A DNA stretch of 64,000 nt from positions 14,194,205 through 14,258,204 of the forward strand of contig NC_067206.1 in NCBI RefSeq assembly GCF_026262505.1, read 5' to 3'. A model generated the notes under the pieces. That model saw only the letters and a program-made list of their open reading frames with translations. It made no database searches and was not told the origin of the DNA. Shown here in pieces: positions 1-10,740 of the stretch (position 1 is the stretch's first letter; the number at the start of each line of letters is the position of its first letter). The position numbers and the translations under genes are program-made. The DNA is from Trichomonas vaginalis G3 (Eukaryota > Parabasalia > Trichomonadida > Trichomonadidae).

Positions 1-52
1 CCGTGTAAATTTTTGAATAATCTCAATTTTTTTTCAATATCTACGGAATTTA

Positions 53-59
53 TAACGAA
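53..59 (+). promoter_or_regulatory. Myb-element-like core promoter motif before the UBX gene
   Basis: TAACGAA ends nine bases before the ATG at 69. T. vaginalis promoters are compact, and a Myb-type site containing TAACGA has been reported for this organism. The position fits, but a 7-mer in AT-rich DNA is weak evidence alone. Confidence 0.35.
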
Positions 60-68
60 CTCAAAAAA

Positions 69-971
69 ATGCATCCTAAAATACATCCAACAATACCATT
101 AATACATCCAAAACCAGCTGCACATCCTCCAAAAGAGGATTCTGCTGCTCATTGTGCAAAATTGGAAAAATTTGTTCATAAACAATCAGAAGAAATCACA
201 AATCTTCAAAATCAGATATGTGAACAGCGAGAGAAAAACGCTGCAATACAAAAAAGGATTAATGAAATGAAACAATTCCTCGAAGAATATGATTTACATT
301 GGGTTGGAGGTCCAGGACCAAAAGAAAGGAACTTTGAGCACGGACTTGATGATATGGAACTATTCATGATTAGAGTAAAGAAGCTAAATGAGGATGCAGA
401 AGCTGTTAAACCTAAAATTAAACAAGATAAAAATATTTCAAAAATGCAAAGTGATAAGCCAGTTCTTATCACTCTATATAATGAGCATTTTACTGTTAAT
501 AATGGCGAAGAAAGACCTTACGATGAAACATTAAGTACACAATTTTTCAGAGATATTTATGATGGATATTATCCAGAAGAATTCAAAGATATATATCCAG
601 ACGGATTTGTTATGAATATTGTAGATAAGCGCACAATAAATCAATTCAAAGGAAAAGCCAGAACAATAGCAACACCACAACCAAAGAATGAAGAAAAGAA
701 AGATCCACAATATGTACTTAATCCAGATGGAGAATATGGTGTTGGCGATGGAAAGCTTCATCTCAGACTTCCTTCTGGAAGAGAAATTTTGAAATCAAAA
801 CCGAATATGACAATGCATGAAGTTCGGAAATTCATTGTAAGCACATTCAATCTGAAAAACTTTGAAGTTATGGATCCCTTCAAAAACGCTCCTTATGATG
901 ATAATGCAACTCTGAGCTCTTTGAAACTATATCCAAAGGGAATAGTGAATGTCCAATTATCAGAAAAATAA
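69..971 (+). CDS. SEP and UBX domain protein, UBXN11-like Cdc48/p97 adaptor
   Basis: The 300-residue protein has a coiled coil at about residues 27-72, a short linker with the sequence DLHWVGG, a SEP domain at about 131-190 (starts with VLITLYNEHFTV, ends near IVDKR) and a C-terminal UBX domain at about 226-300 (KLHLRLPSGREI, then PYDDNATLSSLKLYPKG). This order, with no UBA domain at the N-terminus, is that of UBXN11 rather than p47. UBX proteins bind the N-domain of the AAA ATPase Cdc48/p97 and direct it to substrates; that role is known for the family and inferred here. The first ATG is used; the sequence TAACGAA lies just upstream (53-59), resembling the Myb-type element reported near T. 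vaginalis start sites. It looks intact and is a host gene. Confidence 0.88.
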   Translation: MHPKIHPTIPLIHPKPAAHPPKEDSAAHCAKLEKFVHKQSEEITNLQNQICEQREKNAAIQKRINEMKQFLEEYDLHWVGGPGPKERNFEHGLDDMELFMIRVKKLNEDAEAVKPKIKQDKNISKMQSDKPVLITLYNEHFTVNNGEERPYDETLSTQFFRDIYDGYYPEEFKDIYPDGFVMNIVDKRTINQFKGKARTIATPQPKNEEKKDPQYVLNPDGEYGVGDGKLHLRLPSGREILKSKPNMTMHEVRKFIVSTFNLKNFEVMDPFKNAPYDDNATLSSLKLYPKGIVNVQLSEK

Positions 972-1144
972 TATATATTTGTTTGTATAAATATTTGTTT
1001 TATAAAATAACATAAATTTTTATTTTTTTACTATATTCATGGTATATTGCTTGAATCAATAGATAATTATAAGCCACTGTCAATAACAATTATTATCATC
1101 ACTGATAAATGCTGAAATTACTTTAATTCAATGTTGTGTGATTT

Positions 1145-1605
1145 CTTGAAAAATATTTTTTCCGTAATTTTGTATAGTTTACAAATAAAAAAATTTAAAA
1201 AATTATTAAAATTAAGTGTTTAGATTATTTGCAAAATGTTTAGAAATAATTCAGTTAACCGTAAAGAGGTTTGATTCAAAAACTTCAAAATGGAGCGAAA
1301 CTAAAATGCTGCGGGTACCTTGGAAATTTCCCAGCAATTTGTCTCCAGGACTACAAAAATGAATTAGGAGCCATTGTTAAAAGTCTCCAATGCATCATTT
1401 GAGACTCCAGTTAACAATCAATATTCATCTTCATACAAAGCTACCAAAATTATTTCATTTTTAGAATACATGGAGAGTAGCACCTTTTGCTACTCATATC
1501 CAAGGAGAATAACACCTTGCATTTAACTAAACACTTAATTTTATTAATTTTTTAAATTTTTTATTACTTGTAAACTATTCAAAATTAGGAAAATGTTTTT
1601 TCAAG
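1145..1605. mobile_element. MITE-like element with ~78 bp terminal inverted repeats
   Basis: The arms 1145-1222 and 1528-1605 are imperfect reverse complements: CTTGAAAAA, then TAATTTTG, ATAGTTTACAA and AAATTAAGTGTTTA pair with their counterparts on the right. The 305 bp between them carry no open frame of note. No clear target duplication was found by eye. It fills most of the gene-free gap between the UBX gene and the next gene. It is most simply a non-autonomous DNA transposon or fold-back remnant. Confidence 0.65.
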
Positions 1606-1834
1606 TTTCCCTCAAAATTGAATAGAAAGTATTATATAAGTAGCACTGGAAAACGTTGAATTATAATTTTTGACATTCTCAAAAAAAATTAAAAACGAGG
1701 AATTTGATTGGAATTGCATGCAAATTCTATGTTTAAAATAAATACCCATGCGAAAATTCATTTAAGGATATAATAAATTTTGTAAAATTTTCCGCCAAAA
1801 AGTGAGAAATTGAGGACTCTGTTCGCATTTCGAA

Positions 1835-2440
1835 ATGGAAGATGAACAGCAACTTGCAAAAGTTATCACAGAGATGCCAAATTTTGTTCAAGAATATACT
1901 CTCATGCAAAGTATGAAGCAATACTTCGCTGCCCTCCGCCATACAAGAGGTCATAATCCGGAAGGTTCTCCAATAGATTTGGAAGTTCTTCTGTTATTAA
2001 AACTAATCCTCGGCTCTGTTGACAATCCTATTCAAACACTACATACAGTTGGAATAATCATAATTGGCGATGAAATTGCCATAAATGCAAATTATTTAAA
2101 AACTTTTCTTTCAACATGTCGTTCAAGAATCAATAACTCTATGAAGCATCTTGGATGGGAGCTATCGAACCATGACAAAACAACAAAATCAGAGTTGCTT
2201 CAGCCTTTAGTCGATAGAAAAGATTCAAGAAACTGGACAATACGTACAATACCTCCAACATCAGCAGTATATACATTTATTCATGAAAATCCTTCAGTAA
2301 GACTTCGAATGACAACAAATCAGCCACAAGATCTTCCTTTAGGTCAAATCATACTAGAACCTGGTCAAGGTGATGATAATAACGATCAATATAAAAAGGA
2401 TGTCTCATCACCTCATATATATGGTGTCAAAATGAATTAA
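1835..2440 (+). CDS. hypothetical protein, possible Initiator-binding-domain (IBD) family
   Basis: A 201-residue host protein with a helical N-terminal half. The arrangement YFAALRHTRGHNPEG (about residues 29-43), then a hydrophobic helix rich in Leu, then INANYLKTFLSTCRSRINNS followed by MKHLGWE and a later RNWTIR, resembles the winged-helix IBD of T. vaginalis IBP39-type proteins, which read the initiator element at transcription starts. That match is from memory of the family pattern and is not proven. The C-terminal 50 residues are polar and probably disordered. The ATG at 1835 lies ten bases after a GCATTT sequence that could serve as an initiator. Alternative: an unrelated T. vaginalis-specific protein. 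Confidence 0.5.
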   Translation: MEDEQQLAKVITEMPNFVQEYTLMQSMKQYFAALRHTRGHNPEGSPIDLEVLLLLKLILGSVDNPIQTLHTVGIIIIGDEIAINANYLKTFLSTCRSRINNSMKHLGWELSNHDKTTKSELLQPLVDRKDSRNWTIRTIPPTSAVYTFIHENPSVRLRMTTNQPQDLPLGQIILEPGQGDDNNDQYKKDVSSPHIYGVKMN

Positions 2441-2829
2441 TTTTTTATTTTTGTTTGTATTTGTGTTCTAAACTTTTGTTAATTTCAAATTGTTATTATA
2501 ATATTTCACAATATAATTCATTTTGAGTTTTTAACTGAAAATTAAATTTTCAATCTTGAAAACATTATATTTGAGCAAGAAGAACTCGAAACCTATCTAC
2601 TTATCAAAAAATTACTATATATTTATACTCCTTAATAAAAATCAAAATAGATTATTAATTTATATATAACAATCTATCTAACGGTGTTTAAGTTTGATAG
2701 ATATTTAATATCAGGAAGGCGAAAGAGAACTCCTTGAATATAGATATCAACTCATCAAAAGATTATATTATGATTCATATGAGTTTATAAGTTAGTGTGT
2801 GAAAGGCGTGTACGTATAAAAACTAGCAT
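2441..2829. other. intergenic, no feature recognised
   Basis: About 390 bp of AT-rich DNA between the 201-aa gene and the convergent BspA-like remnant. No open frame, strong inverted repeat or RNA gene was seen. Confidence 0.6.
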
Positions 2830-3554
2830 TTAACTCAAAACAATGAAATTAAAAAGATAACAAAAGAAATTTGAAATTTCCCAATGAACGCATGTTGGTA
2901 TTGCCACACTCATATATTCAAAAATAGGTGTAAACTTAGAATCGAAGAAATAATCAGTTTTATCAATATTTAAGTGGCCAGTTGTTTGCTTGATAACAAT
3001 ATGCTGGATTTGAGAGAAACGCCCAAAATATCCCCCAATATCTCTAACAGTTTCTGAAATCACCAATGTAGATATATAAGAATTTTGAATAGCACCAGCT
3101 AATATTTTTCTAACTCCAAAAGGAACGGAATAATAAGAAACACTTTTGTTTCTTGGAATTATGTATAGAGTAGTCATATTTTTTGTATATAATATACAAT
3201 CAATGGAAATATAATAAGGATTATCTTCAGCAACAAACACATTTTCAAGAGATTTTATGCTATCGAAGGAGTTTGCTATAGCTAAATCCTTAATATTTGA
3301 AGAGAGGGTTAAATTAATAATTTTTGATTTGGAAAAAACATCATTTCCAATAGAAACCAAAGAATCTGGGAAAGAAACATCTTTTAATGATGCGAATCTA
3401 TAAAATGCATTTCCATCTAGTTTAGTAATTCCTTCTCCTATAATTAAGTGAACAGTAGAGCTTTCATACTCTACAAATGCATCTGAACCAATTGTCCCAT
3501 TGCCATTAACAGTAAGAGTATTTGTTGTTGAATCATATGATGCTTGAGTCAGTT
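2830..3554 (-). pseudogene. BspA-like leucine-rich-repeat protein, 5'-truncated
   Basis: The frame read on the minus strand stays open from 3554 to 2830 and encodes several LRR_5/BspA-type units, for example the sequences SLKDVSFPDSMVSIGNDVF and LENVFVAEDNPYY, with the IGEGITKLDGNAF unit upstream. The first recognisable residues (YDSTTNTLTVNGNGTIG) are typical of the start of the T. vaginalis BspA family, but there is no ATG or leader upstream and a stop lies at 3555-3557. The conventional Met at 3360 is therefore an internal residue, not the true start. Intact family members are surface proteins with hundreds of residues; this is a host gene fragment that has lost its 5' end. Confidence 0.75.
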
Positions 3555-3669
3555 AGATCTTTCTCTAAAAAAAATTGAAATAATCGATCATAGAAATTTT
3601 GATGTGTATAACTTTTAATAGCATTTTTCAGTAGAATACATCCATAATGAAGTATATCTTCTAATATGT
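3555..3669. other. AT-rich spacer before a Maverick end
   Basis: About 115 bp of AT-rich DNA with no gene between the truncated BspA fragment and the A-run at 3670 that opens the first Maverick fragment. Confidence 0.5.
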
Positions 3670-4191
3670 AAAAAAAAAGGTAGTGGGGCTTCCAGGGGCT
3701 GCGCCCCTTCTAGCCCTGAAGATGTTTAGTATAAATGAAGTTCTTATATACGGGTCTTCCAGGAGCTTTTCACAAATTATATATGTTTTCATGTTTTGTC
3801 ACTTTTCTGTCACTTTTCAGGAAAAAACATTTTTATTATTATATATAAATGAATTTTACAAAACCACCGTTACCGTTCTTTGGAAATAAGAGTAAATGTA
3901 AAGATATTCTATTGAGAGAACTTAAGAAACTACCGAATGGTCTAACATTTGTAGATTTGTTCGGTGGAAGTTTCTATATATCCCATTTGTGCCATACAAT
4001 ATTCCCAGACTCAAAGATTATATGCAATGACTTCGACAACTATATGGACCGTCTCAAACATATACCAGACACAAACAATATATTGAAAAAGTTAAAAGAA
4101 AAGATACCTATAGGTAAGATGGAACGTATACCATTAGATAAAACAAAAATATTGTGAGAGAGGTTTTGAAAAAAGCAGAATATATAGACTG
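3670..4191 (+). mobile_element. Maverick/Polinton left-end fragment (element A)
   Basis: An A-run (3670-3678) is followed by GGTAGTGGGGCTTCCAGG, the same terminus as in elements B and C, and then a hairpin with inner stem GGGGC/GCCCC. The end region leads into the start of a Dam-like methyltransferase gene. At about 4191 it stops abruptly and joins DNA that duplicates the host region at 10357. It is a fossil fragment of about 0.5 kb, not a whole element. Confidence 0.8.
3849..4191 (+). pseudogene. Dam-like adenine methyltransferase fragment (element A)
   Basis: The N-terminal part matches the full-length methyltransferase of element B, including the PFFGNK and DLFGG motifs that form the AdoMet pocket in D12-class N6-adenine methyltransferases. 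Only about the first 40 percent of the gene is present before the element fragment ends. It differs by scattered substitutions from B and C, so it comes from a distinct copy. Broken. Confidence 0.8.
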
Positions 4192-4580
4192 GTCTGAATT
4201 TGAGGAGGTGGGGGAGAATTATCTTCATCTTCCCACATTTTTTTGATTTACTTTCAAAAAAAATTACAAACGAACTTGATGATTTTTTTTCCCCTTATCG
4301 TCCCAAAAATACGGAAATTGTGTAGTCACAGATGTTACTATAACTATGAAAAGATTGTGAGAATGTCATAAAGTTTAAGGCTGCACTGTAGTCTGTAAGT
4401 AAACTTCAGAATTTTTTTGACAGTCTCAATCTGTAAAGTACTTTTTCTCAATATCTAGTAGATATCTTTCGGAAACAAGATAGTATTATATTCCTCTTAT
4501 ATATAAGGAGTATTTATGATTCGCTTTTGAATAAAAATCTTATAAATTCATCGATTTTTGAAATTTTATTATTTTTTCGA

Positions 4581-5158
4581 GGGAGGGTAACAAAATTGTG
4601 CGGCCAATTTGCCACCATTTTGTAAAGTGATTTTTTTGACATTGTATCTTATTGCAGGGGACTTGGCTCGAAAAAAATTTAATGTTTCATTCGAACCATT
4701 CTGCCTTTCCAGGAGCTCGAGAGCTCCTAATCCCTACGAAAGGGAGCTCCGGAGCTCCTGAATCTGTATCAGAGAGCCCTTTACCATTTGGGCCTCTGCT
4801 GATTTAAGATCAGCCGAATCCTTGTCAACTCAAGGAGCTCCAGAGCTCCTATTCATCAAGAAATGGAGCTCTGGAAATCCTCAATCATATTTATTAAAGC
4901 CTGTTCTTTTGGAACAGGCTTTAATAAATTTAATATAGACTCAATCCAGCTCTGTTAAATATTTTGAACTACTATTCTAATGTAGAGTTCAAAATATCTT
5001 CCAGAGCTGGATTAAGTCTATATTACATCTTATTTATCAGTAATTTTGTGAATATGTTTTGGTGAAATAACCCTCACTAAAGCCGACTTTACAATGTCAA
5101 AAATCCTAAAATCTGGCACTTTACAAACTTTACAAAGCACACTTTTGTAACCCACTCA
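4581..5158. mobile_element. hairpin-cluster element, copy A
   Basis: This is the duplicate of 10741-11324, with the same terminal GGGTAACAAAATTGTGC and the same row of hairpins. Some hairpin arms here have lost bases; for example the GGGCCTCTGCTGAT stem is imperfect on its left side. Confidence 0.65.
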
Positions 5159-5715
5159 TTTTTTTTCGAAATTTTTTTCGTTTTTCTACGATTATAAACG
5201 GCGATAGTAATTTTGGATGTAATTCAAAATAATAGTATTGCTCATCGATGTATGTCCTTTAAAGGCTAAGATTTCACAATTAAATGACTTTTTGAAGGTC
5301 TTAAATTAAATTTCCTTTTTTTATTCATAATTCAATGATATTCGATTTTTATACGGGGTTATTCTTAAATTGCGATATTTCAATCAAATATATAAACTGA
5401 ATAAAATTTAATTAAATCTGTTGCAAAACAGAATTGAGATTAGTTAGCTATACCATGCATATTTAAAGGACAAAAAGAATCATTCATAACTAAAAATAGC
5501 CATATTTCCTCTTTAGATGAAAAATATAACGATAATATGATTTGCAAATATGACAAATAAGATTTATTTTAAGCTCACAACCATATATGTGGATAATATA
5601 TATAGTATCATATATAATAGGGGTCTAACTATGAATTTTATAAGTTTTATATAAAAATTGAAAAATTAGTTAATTGTAATATGTAAAATATAATCCAAGT
5701 TATGCGTTTATTTGC

Positions 5716-5720
<5 letters not shown>

Positions 5721-5763
<43 letters not shown>

Positions 5764-7850
5764 TAGTGGGGCTTCCAGGCACTTCGTGCCTTCTAGCCCC
5801 GAAGATGTTTAGTATAAATGAAGTCTTAGAGGACAAACATGACTATGAGTTTTGATATGACAAGATAGAATATGAGAGAGGTCCTATAAACCAGAGAAAG
5901 TGTTATATAAACATCTGTCATATTACTCAGAATATACAGAAATTCAATAAAAATATATTTTAGGTGAAGAGGTGAGATTTCACCTGTTTTTTCACCTAAT
6001 TTTTCACCTCTTGAATTTCATGATTTCATCGTAAAGACTTTGTCAAAACTTCATCGTAAAGACTTTGTCAAAACTTCATCGTAAAGACTTTGTCAAGATT
6101 TCTTCGTAAAGACTTTGTCAAGATTTCATCGTAAAGACTTTGTCAAGATTTCTTCGTAAAGACTTTGTCAAGATTTCTTCGTAAAGACTTTGTCAAAACT
6201 TCATCGTAATGAGCGTAAATCAGACAAAAATATATTTTAGGGTAGAAGGGTATATTCTACCCCGTTTTCTACCCTCTTTTCTACCCCATATGTACTTACT
6301 GAAAAAGTATGTGTTCCATCTGTCATTTTACTCAGAATTTTACACCAAAAATAATGTTTAGGTGAAGAGGTGAGATTTCACCTGTTTTTTCACCTCTTTT
6401 CTCACCTCTTGAATTTTCATGAAATTTACACCAAAAATATACTACTAGGGTCATTTACGAAGAAATCTCAACAAATCTTACGATAAATCTTGACAAAGTC
6501 TTTACGAAGAAATCTCACAAAGTCTTTCATACGAAGAAATCTCAACAAACATAGACAAGAAGTTCATGAGAAATTAGATGAAGAAGTCTTAACAAAGTCT
6601 TTACGAAGAAATTCATGAATTTTACACCAAAAATATATTTTAGGTGAAGAGGTGAGATTTCACCCGTTTTTTCACCTCTTTTTTCACCCTCTTGAATTTT
6701 CATGAAATTTACACCAAAAATATACTACTAGGGTCATTTACGATGAAATCTCAACAAAGTCTTTACGATGAAATCTTGACAAAGTCTTTACGAGAAGAAA
6801 TCTCAACAAAACATAGACAAGAAAGTTCATGAGAATTAGATGAAGAAGTCTTAACAAAGTCTTTACGAAGAAATTCATGAAAATTCAAAGGTGAAAAAGA
6901 GGTGAAAAAAGAGGTGAAATCTCACCTCTTCACCTAAATATATTTTTGGGTCATTTACGAAGAAATCTCAAAAAGTCTATAGCTTTACGATGAAATCTTG
7001 ACAAAGTCTTTACGAAGAATCTCAACACAAACATAGACAAGAAAGTTCAGTGAGAAATTAGATGAAGAAGTCTTAACAAAGTCTTTACGAAGAAATTCAT
7101 GAAAATTCAAGAGGTGAAAAAAGAGGTGAAAAAAGAGGTGAAATCTCACCTCTTCACCTAAAATATATTTTTGGGTCATTTACGAAGAAATCTCAACAAA
7201 GTCTTTACGATGAAATCTTGACAAAGTCTTTACGAAGAAGTCTTAACAAAACATAGACAAGAAAGTTCATGAGAAATTAGATGAAGAAGTCTTAACAAAG
7301 TCTTTACGAAGAAATTCATGAAAATTCAAGAGGGTGAAAAAAGAGGTGAAAAAAGAGGTGAAATCTCACCTCTTCACCTAAATTATTTTTTGGGTCATTT
7401 ACGAAGAAATCTCAACAAAAGTCTTTACGATGAAATCTTGACAAAGTCTTTACGAAGAAGTCTTAACAAAACATAGACAAGAAAGTTCATGAGAAATTAG
7501 ATGAAGAAGTCTTAACAAAGTCTTTACGAAGAAATTCATGAAAATTCAAGAGGGTGAAAAAAGAGGTGAAAAAAGAGGTGAAATCTCACCTCTTCACCTA
7601 AAATATATTTTTGGGTCATTTAAAGAAATCTCAACAAAGTCTTTACGATGAAATCTTGACAAAGTCTTTACGAAGAAGTCTTAACAAACATAGACAAGAA
7701 AGTTCATGAGAAATTAGATGAAGAAGTCTTAACAAAGTCTTTACGAAGAAATTCATGAAAATTCAAGAGGGTGAAAAAAGAGGTGAAAAAAGAGGTGAAA
7801 TCTCACCTCTTCACCTAAATATATTTTTGGGTCATTTACGAAGAAATCCT
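5721..7850. mobile_element. Maverick left terminal repeat, truncated duplicate
   Basis: The A-run 5721-5761 is followed by the terminal hairpin, a methyltransferase-tail fragment, a 24-bp array and about five units of the ~220 bp tandem repeat seen in element B. It ends in mid-unit at about 7850 and no element genes follow. It is a terminal-repeat fragment only. Confidence 0.8.
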
Positions 7851-8154
7851 GGTCAAATAATGTATCAAGTTGTTGTTCTAATTTAACATTCTTCTTGGAA
7901 TCTTGTGAATTCTTGACATTAGATATTTTTTGACGCAACGCTTTCAATTCAGCAGTTGCTACACCGAGTTCTTCCATCTGTTTGGTATCATCTTTTTCGT
8001 TTTCTACTTGAAGTTCTGCTGCTCTTTGACGTAATTGTGGAATTGCTTGATTTTGAGCAGTTAGTTCCATCACTTGCTTTGATAATCGATCCTTTTCAAG
8101 GTTTTGCTCTTTAAATTTCTGCTGCAGGAGTGCAAATTCCTCTTTACTAATCAT
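7851..8154 (-). pseudogene. coiled-coil protein, 3'-truncated
   Basis: About 101 codons starting MISKEEFALLQQKFKEQN encode a continuous heptad-rich helix (residues about 4-95) with Leu, Gln, Glu and Lys dominating, as in the many coiled-coil proteins of Trichomonas. The frame then runs straight into Maverick terminal-repeat DNA at the 7850/7851 junction, so the last ~30 codons of the open frame are not host-coded. No other piece of this gene is in the window. The start is the first ATG after AT-rich upstream DNA. Function unknown. Confidence 0.6.
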
Positions 8155-8724
8155 AAACTCCTGAAGAAAAAAAAATCTATCGATAAAAAAAAATTAATTC
8201 AAATCATCCCATCGTCAAATCTATAAATATAAGATAATAATAAAACTATGTGACTTATAAAAATTATTTTTCCCTGTATAACTTATTCATTATTTTTCGT
8301 TTTTAAAATTGAAAAAATTAAATTAGCAACATCAATAGATTCTTGTGATATTATCTATAAGTTCACATTCTAGCCAAACAAGTGGATCGATGAAATTAAG
8401 AGGCAAGACAGTGTAGACAGAAAAAGGATATATTTTACACATAAATATGCATTGTGGATTGGGTCACACCTGGATAACTTATATCTGTTTAAAAACAACA
8501 TCACTTACAGTGCTCGAGAATAACAGAACATGTTTATTGACTAATCCTTAGAGTATTGACAAGCAGTAACATACTAATGCTTCTTTCAACTCGATATTTT
8601 ATTTAAGTTCACTGTATTTCCTAAATACATGAAATCAGATTTAAACAAAAGATTTAAAAATTCTAATTGAACATAATTTCAAACAATTTCTTTACAAATA
8701 AAAAGTTACAATGAAATATTTCTT
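8155..8724. other. gene-free spacer between two minus-strand genes
   Basis: About 570 bp of AT-rich DNA. No frame, tandem repeat or strong dyad was recognised; it should hold the promoter of the gene at 7851-8154 and the 3' region of the next gene. Confidence 0.5.
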
Positions 8725-10398
8725 TCAATTTTCGGAATCAAATGAATCGTTGTCAGGGTTGAGATCATCAAGAAGTCCTTCAATGTTTTGCTTAAATGAT
8801 AGGCTATTTTTTGATTCATCCTTCTCAAAATTTTCATTTTTTTGGTTATCTTCTTCTTGTTTTGATTCTTTTGGCTTTGTATCTGGAGGATCTGATTCGA
8901 AATCATCATTTTCAGCATATTTATTGCTATTATGATCAGAATCTTCTTTATTCTCATGACTTGAAAAATTCTCAAAAGATTCTTCAGTTTTATCATGAAT
9001 TTCTTCTTTCTTAACTTCGTTTGATGAAAATTCTTCATTGTGATTGTCTTGTTTTCCTTCGTTTGACGAATCAAATGAATCATTCTTTTCTTTTTGATCG
9101 GAATCAAATTCAGATGAAGTATTCTTTGCTTCATCTTTATCTTCTTTACTTGAATCAGAAGAGAATTCGTCTTTTTCGGTATTATTTTTCTCAGATTCAT
9201 TTTCTTGGGATTTAGAAACAGATTTATCGGATCTATGACTTGAGGATGATAAATGTTCATCATCTGACTTACTCTTTTTAGATTCTTTTTTATCAGAATC
9301 AAATTCACCATCAGAATCATTCTTCTTTTCATCTTTGCTCGAATCTGATGAAAAATCATCCTTTCCTTCTGATTTATGATCTGATTTTTCACTATCTGAG
9401 TCAAATTCTTTTTCAGATTCTTTGGATTTTTCTTTCTTATTTGTTTCTGATTCAAAATCATCCTCTTCTTCAATGTTATCGAATTCCTTCTCTGCAATAA
9501 CCTCTTCTTCATCGAAATCGGAATTATTTTCTGGAATTGCTTTGGTTGCTTCGGTTGTATATGGTTCATTTTGATTAATAGTCTGTACAGGCTTAGGTTT
9601 ATAATAATCAAGTTCCGCTTGTAACCTTTTTCTTGAGATTACAGCTGTATTTAGTCTTTGTTCCTCTCTTGCAAGTTCTTTTTGAAGATCTTCGATAGAT
9701 TTCTTTGGCTTCTTTTGCTTCTTGCGCTCATCGAGTATTTCCTTTTGTTTCTTCTGTAATTTTTTGAGTTTTTTCTCCAAATTTTTCTGTTCTTCGGTCA
9801 TTTTCATGGCTTTTTCAACATTTTCGGTAAGGCGAGGGTCTGTTATCTGCTTGTATATGTTATTTAGCTTGATATTTGCATCATTGATTTCTTTTTTAAG
9901 CAATCCAAAAACTTGTCGTTGCATAACAAGCTCAGCCTTGAATTTCTTATCATTTTCCGGTGTGAAATATGATGCTAAGAATGTGTACTGATTATCTATT
10001 TCTTTAAATTGACTTTGAAGCTCAGAAAGTTCTTCAGATTTGTGAAATCTGTTTTCTTCTGCATCAATAGCTTTAGAATCGTTTTCAAAACGACGACGGA
10101 ATTTAACACTGTCTGCTATCTTTTCTCGATGTGATTGTTGTAATTGATCAAGTTTCTTTTGTAATGGCTCGATTTCTTGTTCAATTTGATAAATTTCAGC
10201 AAGAACTTGAGCTTTTTGTTCTACTAGATATTGAGGGTCATCATATATTTCATTTGTACGCTTAACATCGTTTTCAGGGAATTTATTTTCAGCTTTTTGA
10301 AGATTTCTGGATCTTTTAAACCTCGGATTTTGAGATTGACCTCTTCTGCTTTTCTGAATTTGAGGAGGTGGGGGAGAATTATCTTCATCTTCCCACAT
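8725..10398 (-). CDS. coiled-coil protein with long acidic Ser/Asp/Glu/Lys tail
   Basis: A 557-residue host protein. Residues 1-55 are basic and Pro-rich (MWEDEDNSPPPP at the start). Residues about 60-280 form coiled coils with long charged helices (KKLKKLQKKQKEILDER). Residues about 290-545 are a low-complexity tail of Asp, Ser, Glu and Lys with recurring FDSD, FSSD and SDKK-type words, likely disordered and a candidate for casein-kinase-type phosphorylation. It ends with FDSEN. No enzyme domain is seen. It may be a cytoskeletal or scaffold protein, but that is a guess. The region upstream of its ATG is interrupted at 10535 by the TTAA transposon, so its promoter may be cut short. A start-proximal piece is duplicated at 4195-4233. 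Confidence 0.75.
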   Translation of the reverse strand: MWEDEDNSPPPPQIQKSRRGQSQNPRFKRSRNLQKAENKFPENDVKRTNEIYDDPQYLVEQKAQVLAEIYQIEQEIEPLQKKLDQLQQSHREKIADSVKFRRRFENDSKAIDAEENRFHKSEELSELQSQFKEIDNQYTFLASYFTPENDKKFKAELVMQRQVFGLLKKEINDANIKLNNIYKQITDPRLTENVEKAMKMTEEQKNLEKKLKKLQKKQKEILDERKKQKKPKKSIEDLQKELAREEQRLNTAVISRKRLQAELDYYKPKPVQTINQNEPYTTEATKAIPENNSDFDEEEVIAEKEFDNIEEEDDFESETNKKEKSKESEKEFDSDSEKSDHKSEGKDDFSSDSSKDEKKNDSDGEFDSDKKESKKSKSDDEHLSSSSHRSDKSVSKSQENESEKNNTEKDEFSSDSSKEDKDEAKNTSSEFDSDQKEKNDSFDSSNEGKQDNHNEEFSSNEVKKEEIHDKTEESFENFSSHENKEDSDHNSNKYAENDDFESDPPDTKPKESKQEEDNQKNENFEKDESKNSLSFKQNIEGLLDDLNPDNDSFDSEN

Positions 10399-10534
10399 TT
10401 TTTTGATTTACTTTCAAAAAAAATTACAAACGAACTTGATGATTTTTTTTCCCCTTATCGTCCCAAAAATACGGAAATTGTGTAGTCACAGATGTTACTA
10501 TAACTATGAAAAGATTGTGAGAATGTCATAAAGT

Positions 10535-10582
10535 TTAAGGCTGCACTGTAGTCTGTAAGTAAACTTCAGAATTTTTTTGACA
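10535..10582. repeat. left terminal inverted repeat of a TTAA DNA transposon
   Basis: TTAA (10535-10538) followed by GGCTGCACTGTAGTCTGTAA and on to TTTTTTTGACA at 10582. The exact reverse complement lies at 36442-36489, ending in TTAA. The 48-bp match is perfect, including the seven-T run. The 24 kb Maverick B sits between the two ends. Confidence 0.9.
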
Positions 10583-10740
10583 GTCTCAATCTGTAAAGTA
10601 CTTTTTCTCAATATCTAGTAGATATCTTTCGGAAACAAGATAGTATTATATTCCTCTATATTATAAGGAGTATTTATGATTCGCTTTTGAATAAAAATCT
10701 TATAAATTCATCGATTTTTGAAATTTTATTATTTTTTCGA

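Larger units (their letters stand above)
4192..7850. repeat. 3.66 kb duplicate of 10357-~14030 (copy A)
   Basis: From 4192 the sequence repeats the 5' end of the coiled-coil gene, the left half of the TTAA transposon, the hairpin-cluster element, the identical CGTTTA and 41-base A-run, and the Maverick terminal repeat as found from 10357. Differences are mainly small losses of bases in copy A. Both junctions are abrupt: 4191/4192 inside a methyltransferase gene and 7850/7851 inside a terminal-repeat unit next to a coiled-coil gene. Either a genuine rearrangement or an assembly artefact would look like this. Confidence 0.85.

Noticed and set aside
8706-9611. 301-aa minus-strand frame rich in Lys, Ile and Asn
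   Set aside because: It is an off-frame reading of the low-complexity Ser/Asp/Glu/Lys tail of the 557-aa gene, whose own frame is longer and has a sensible composition and start.
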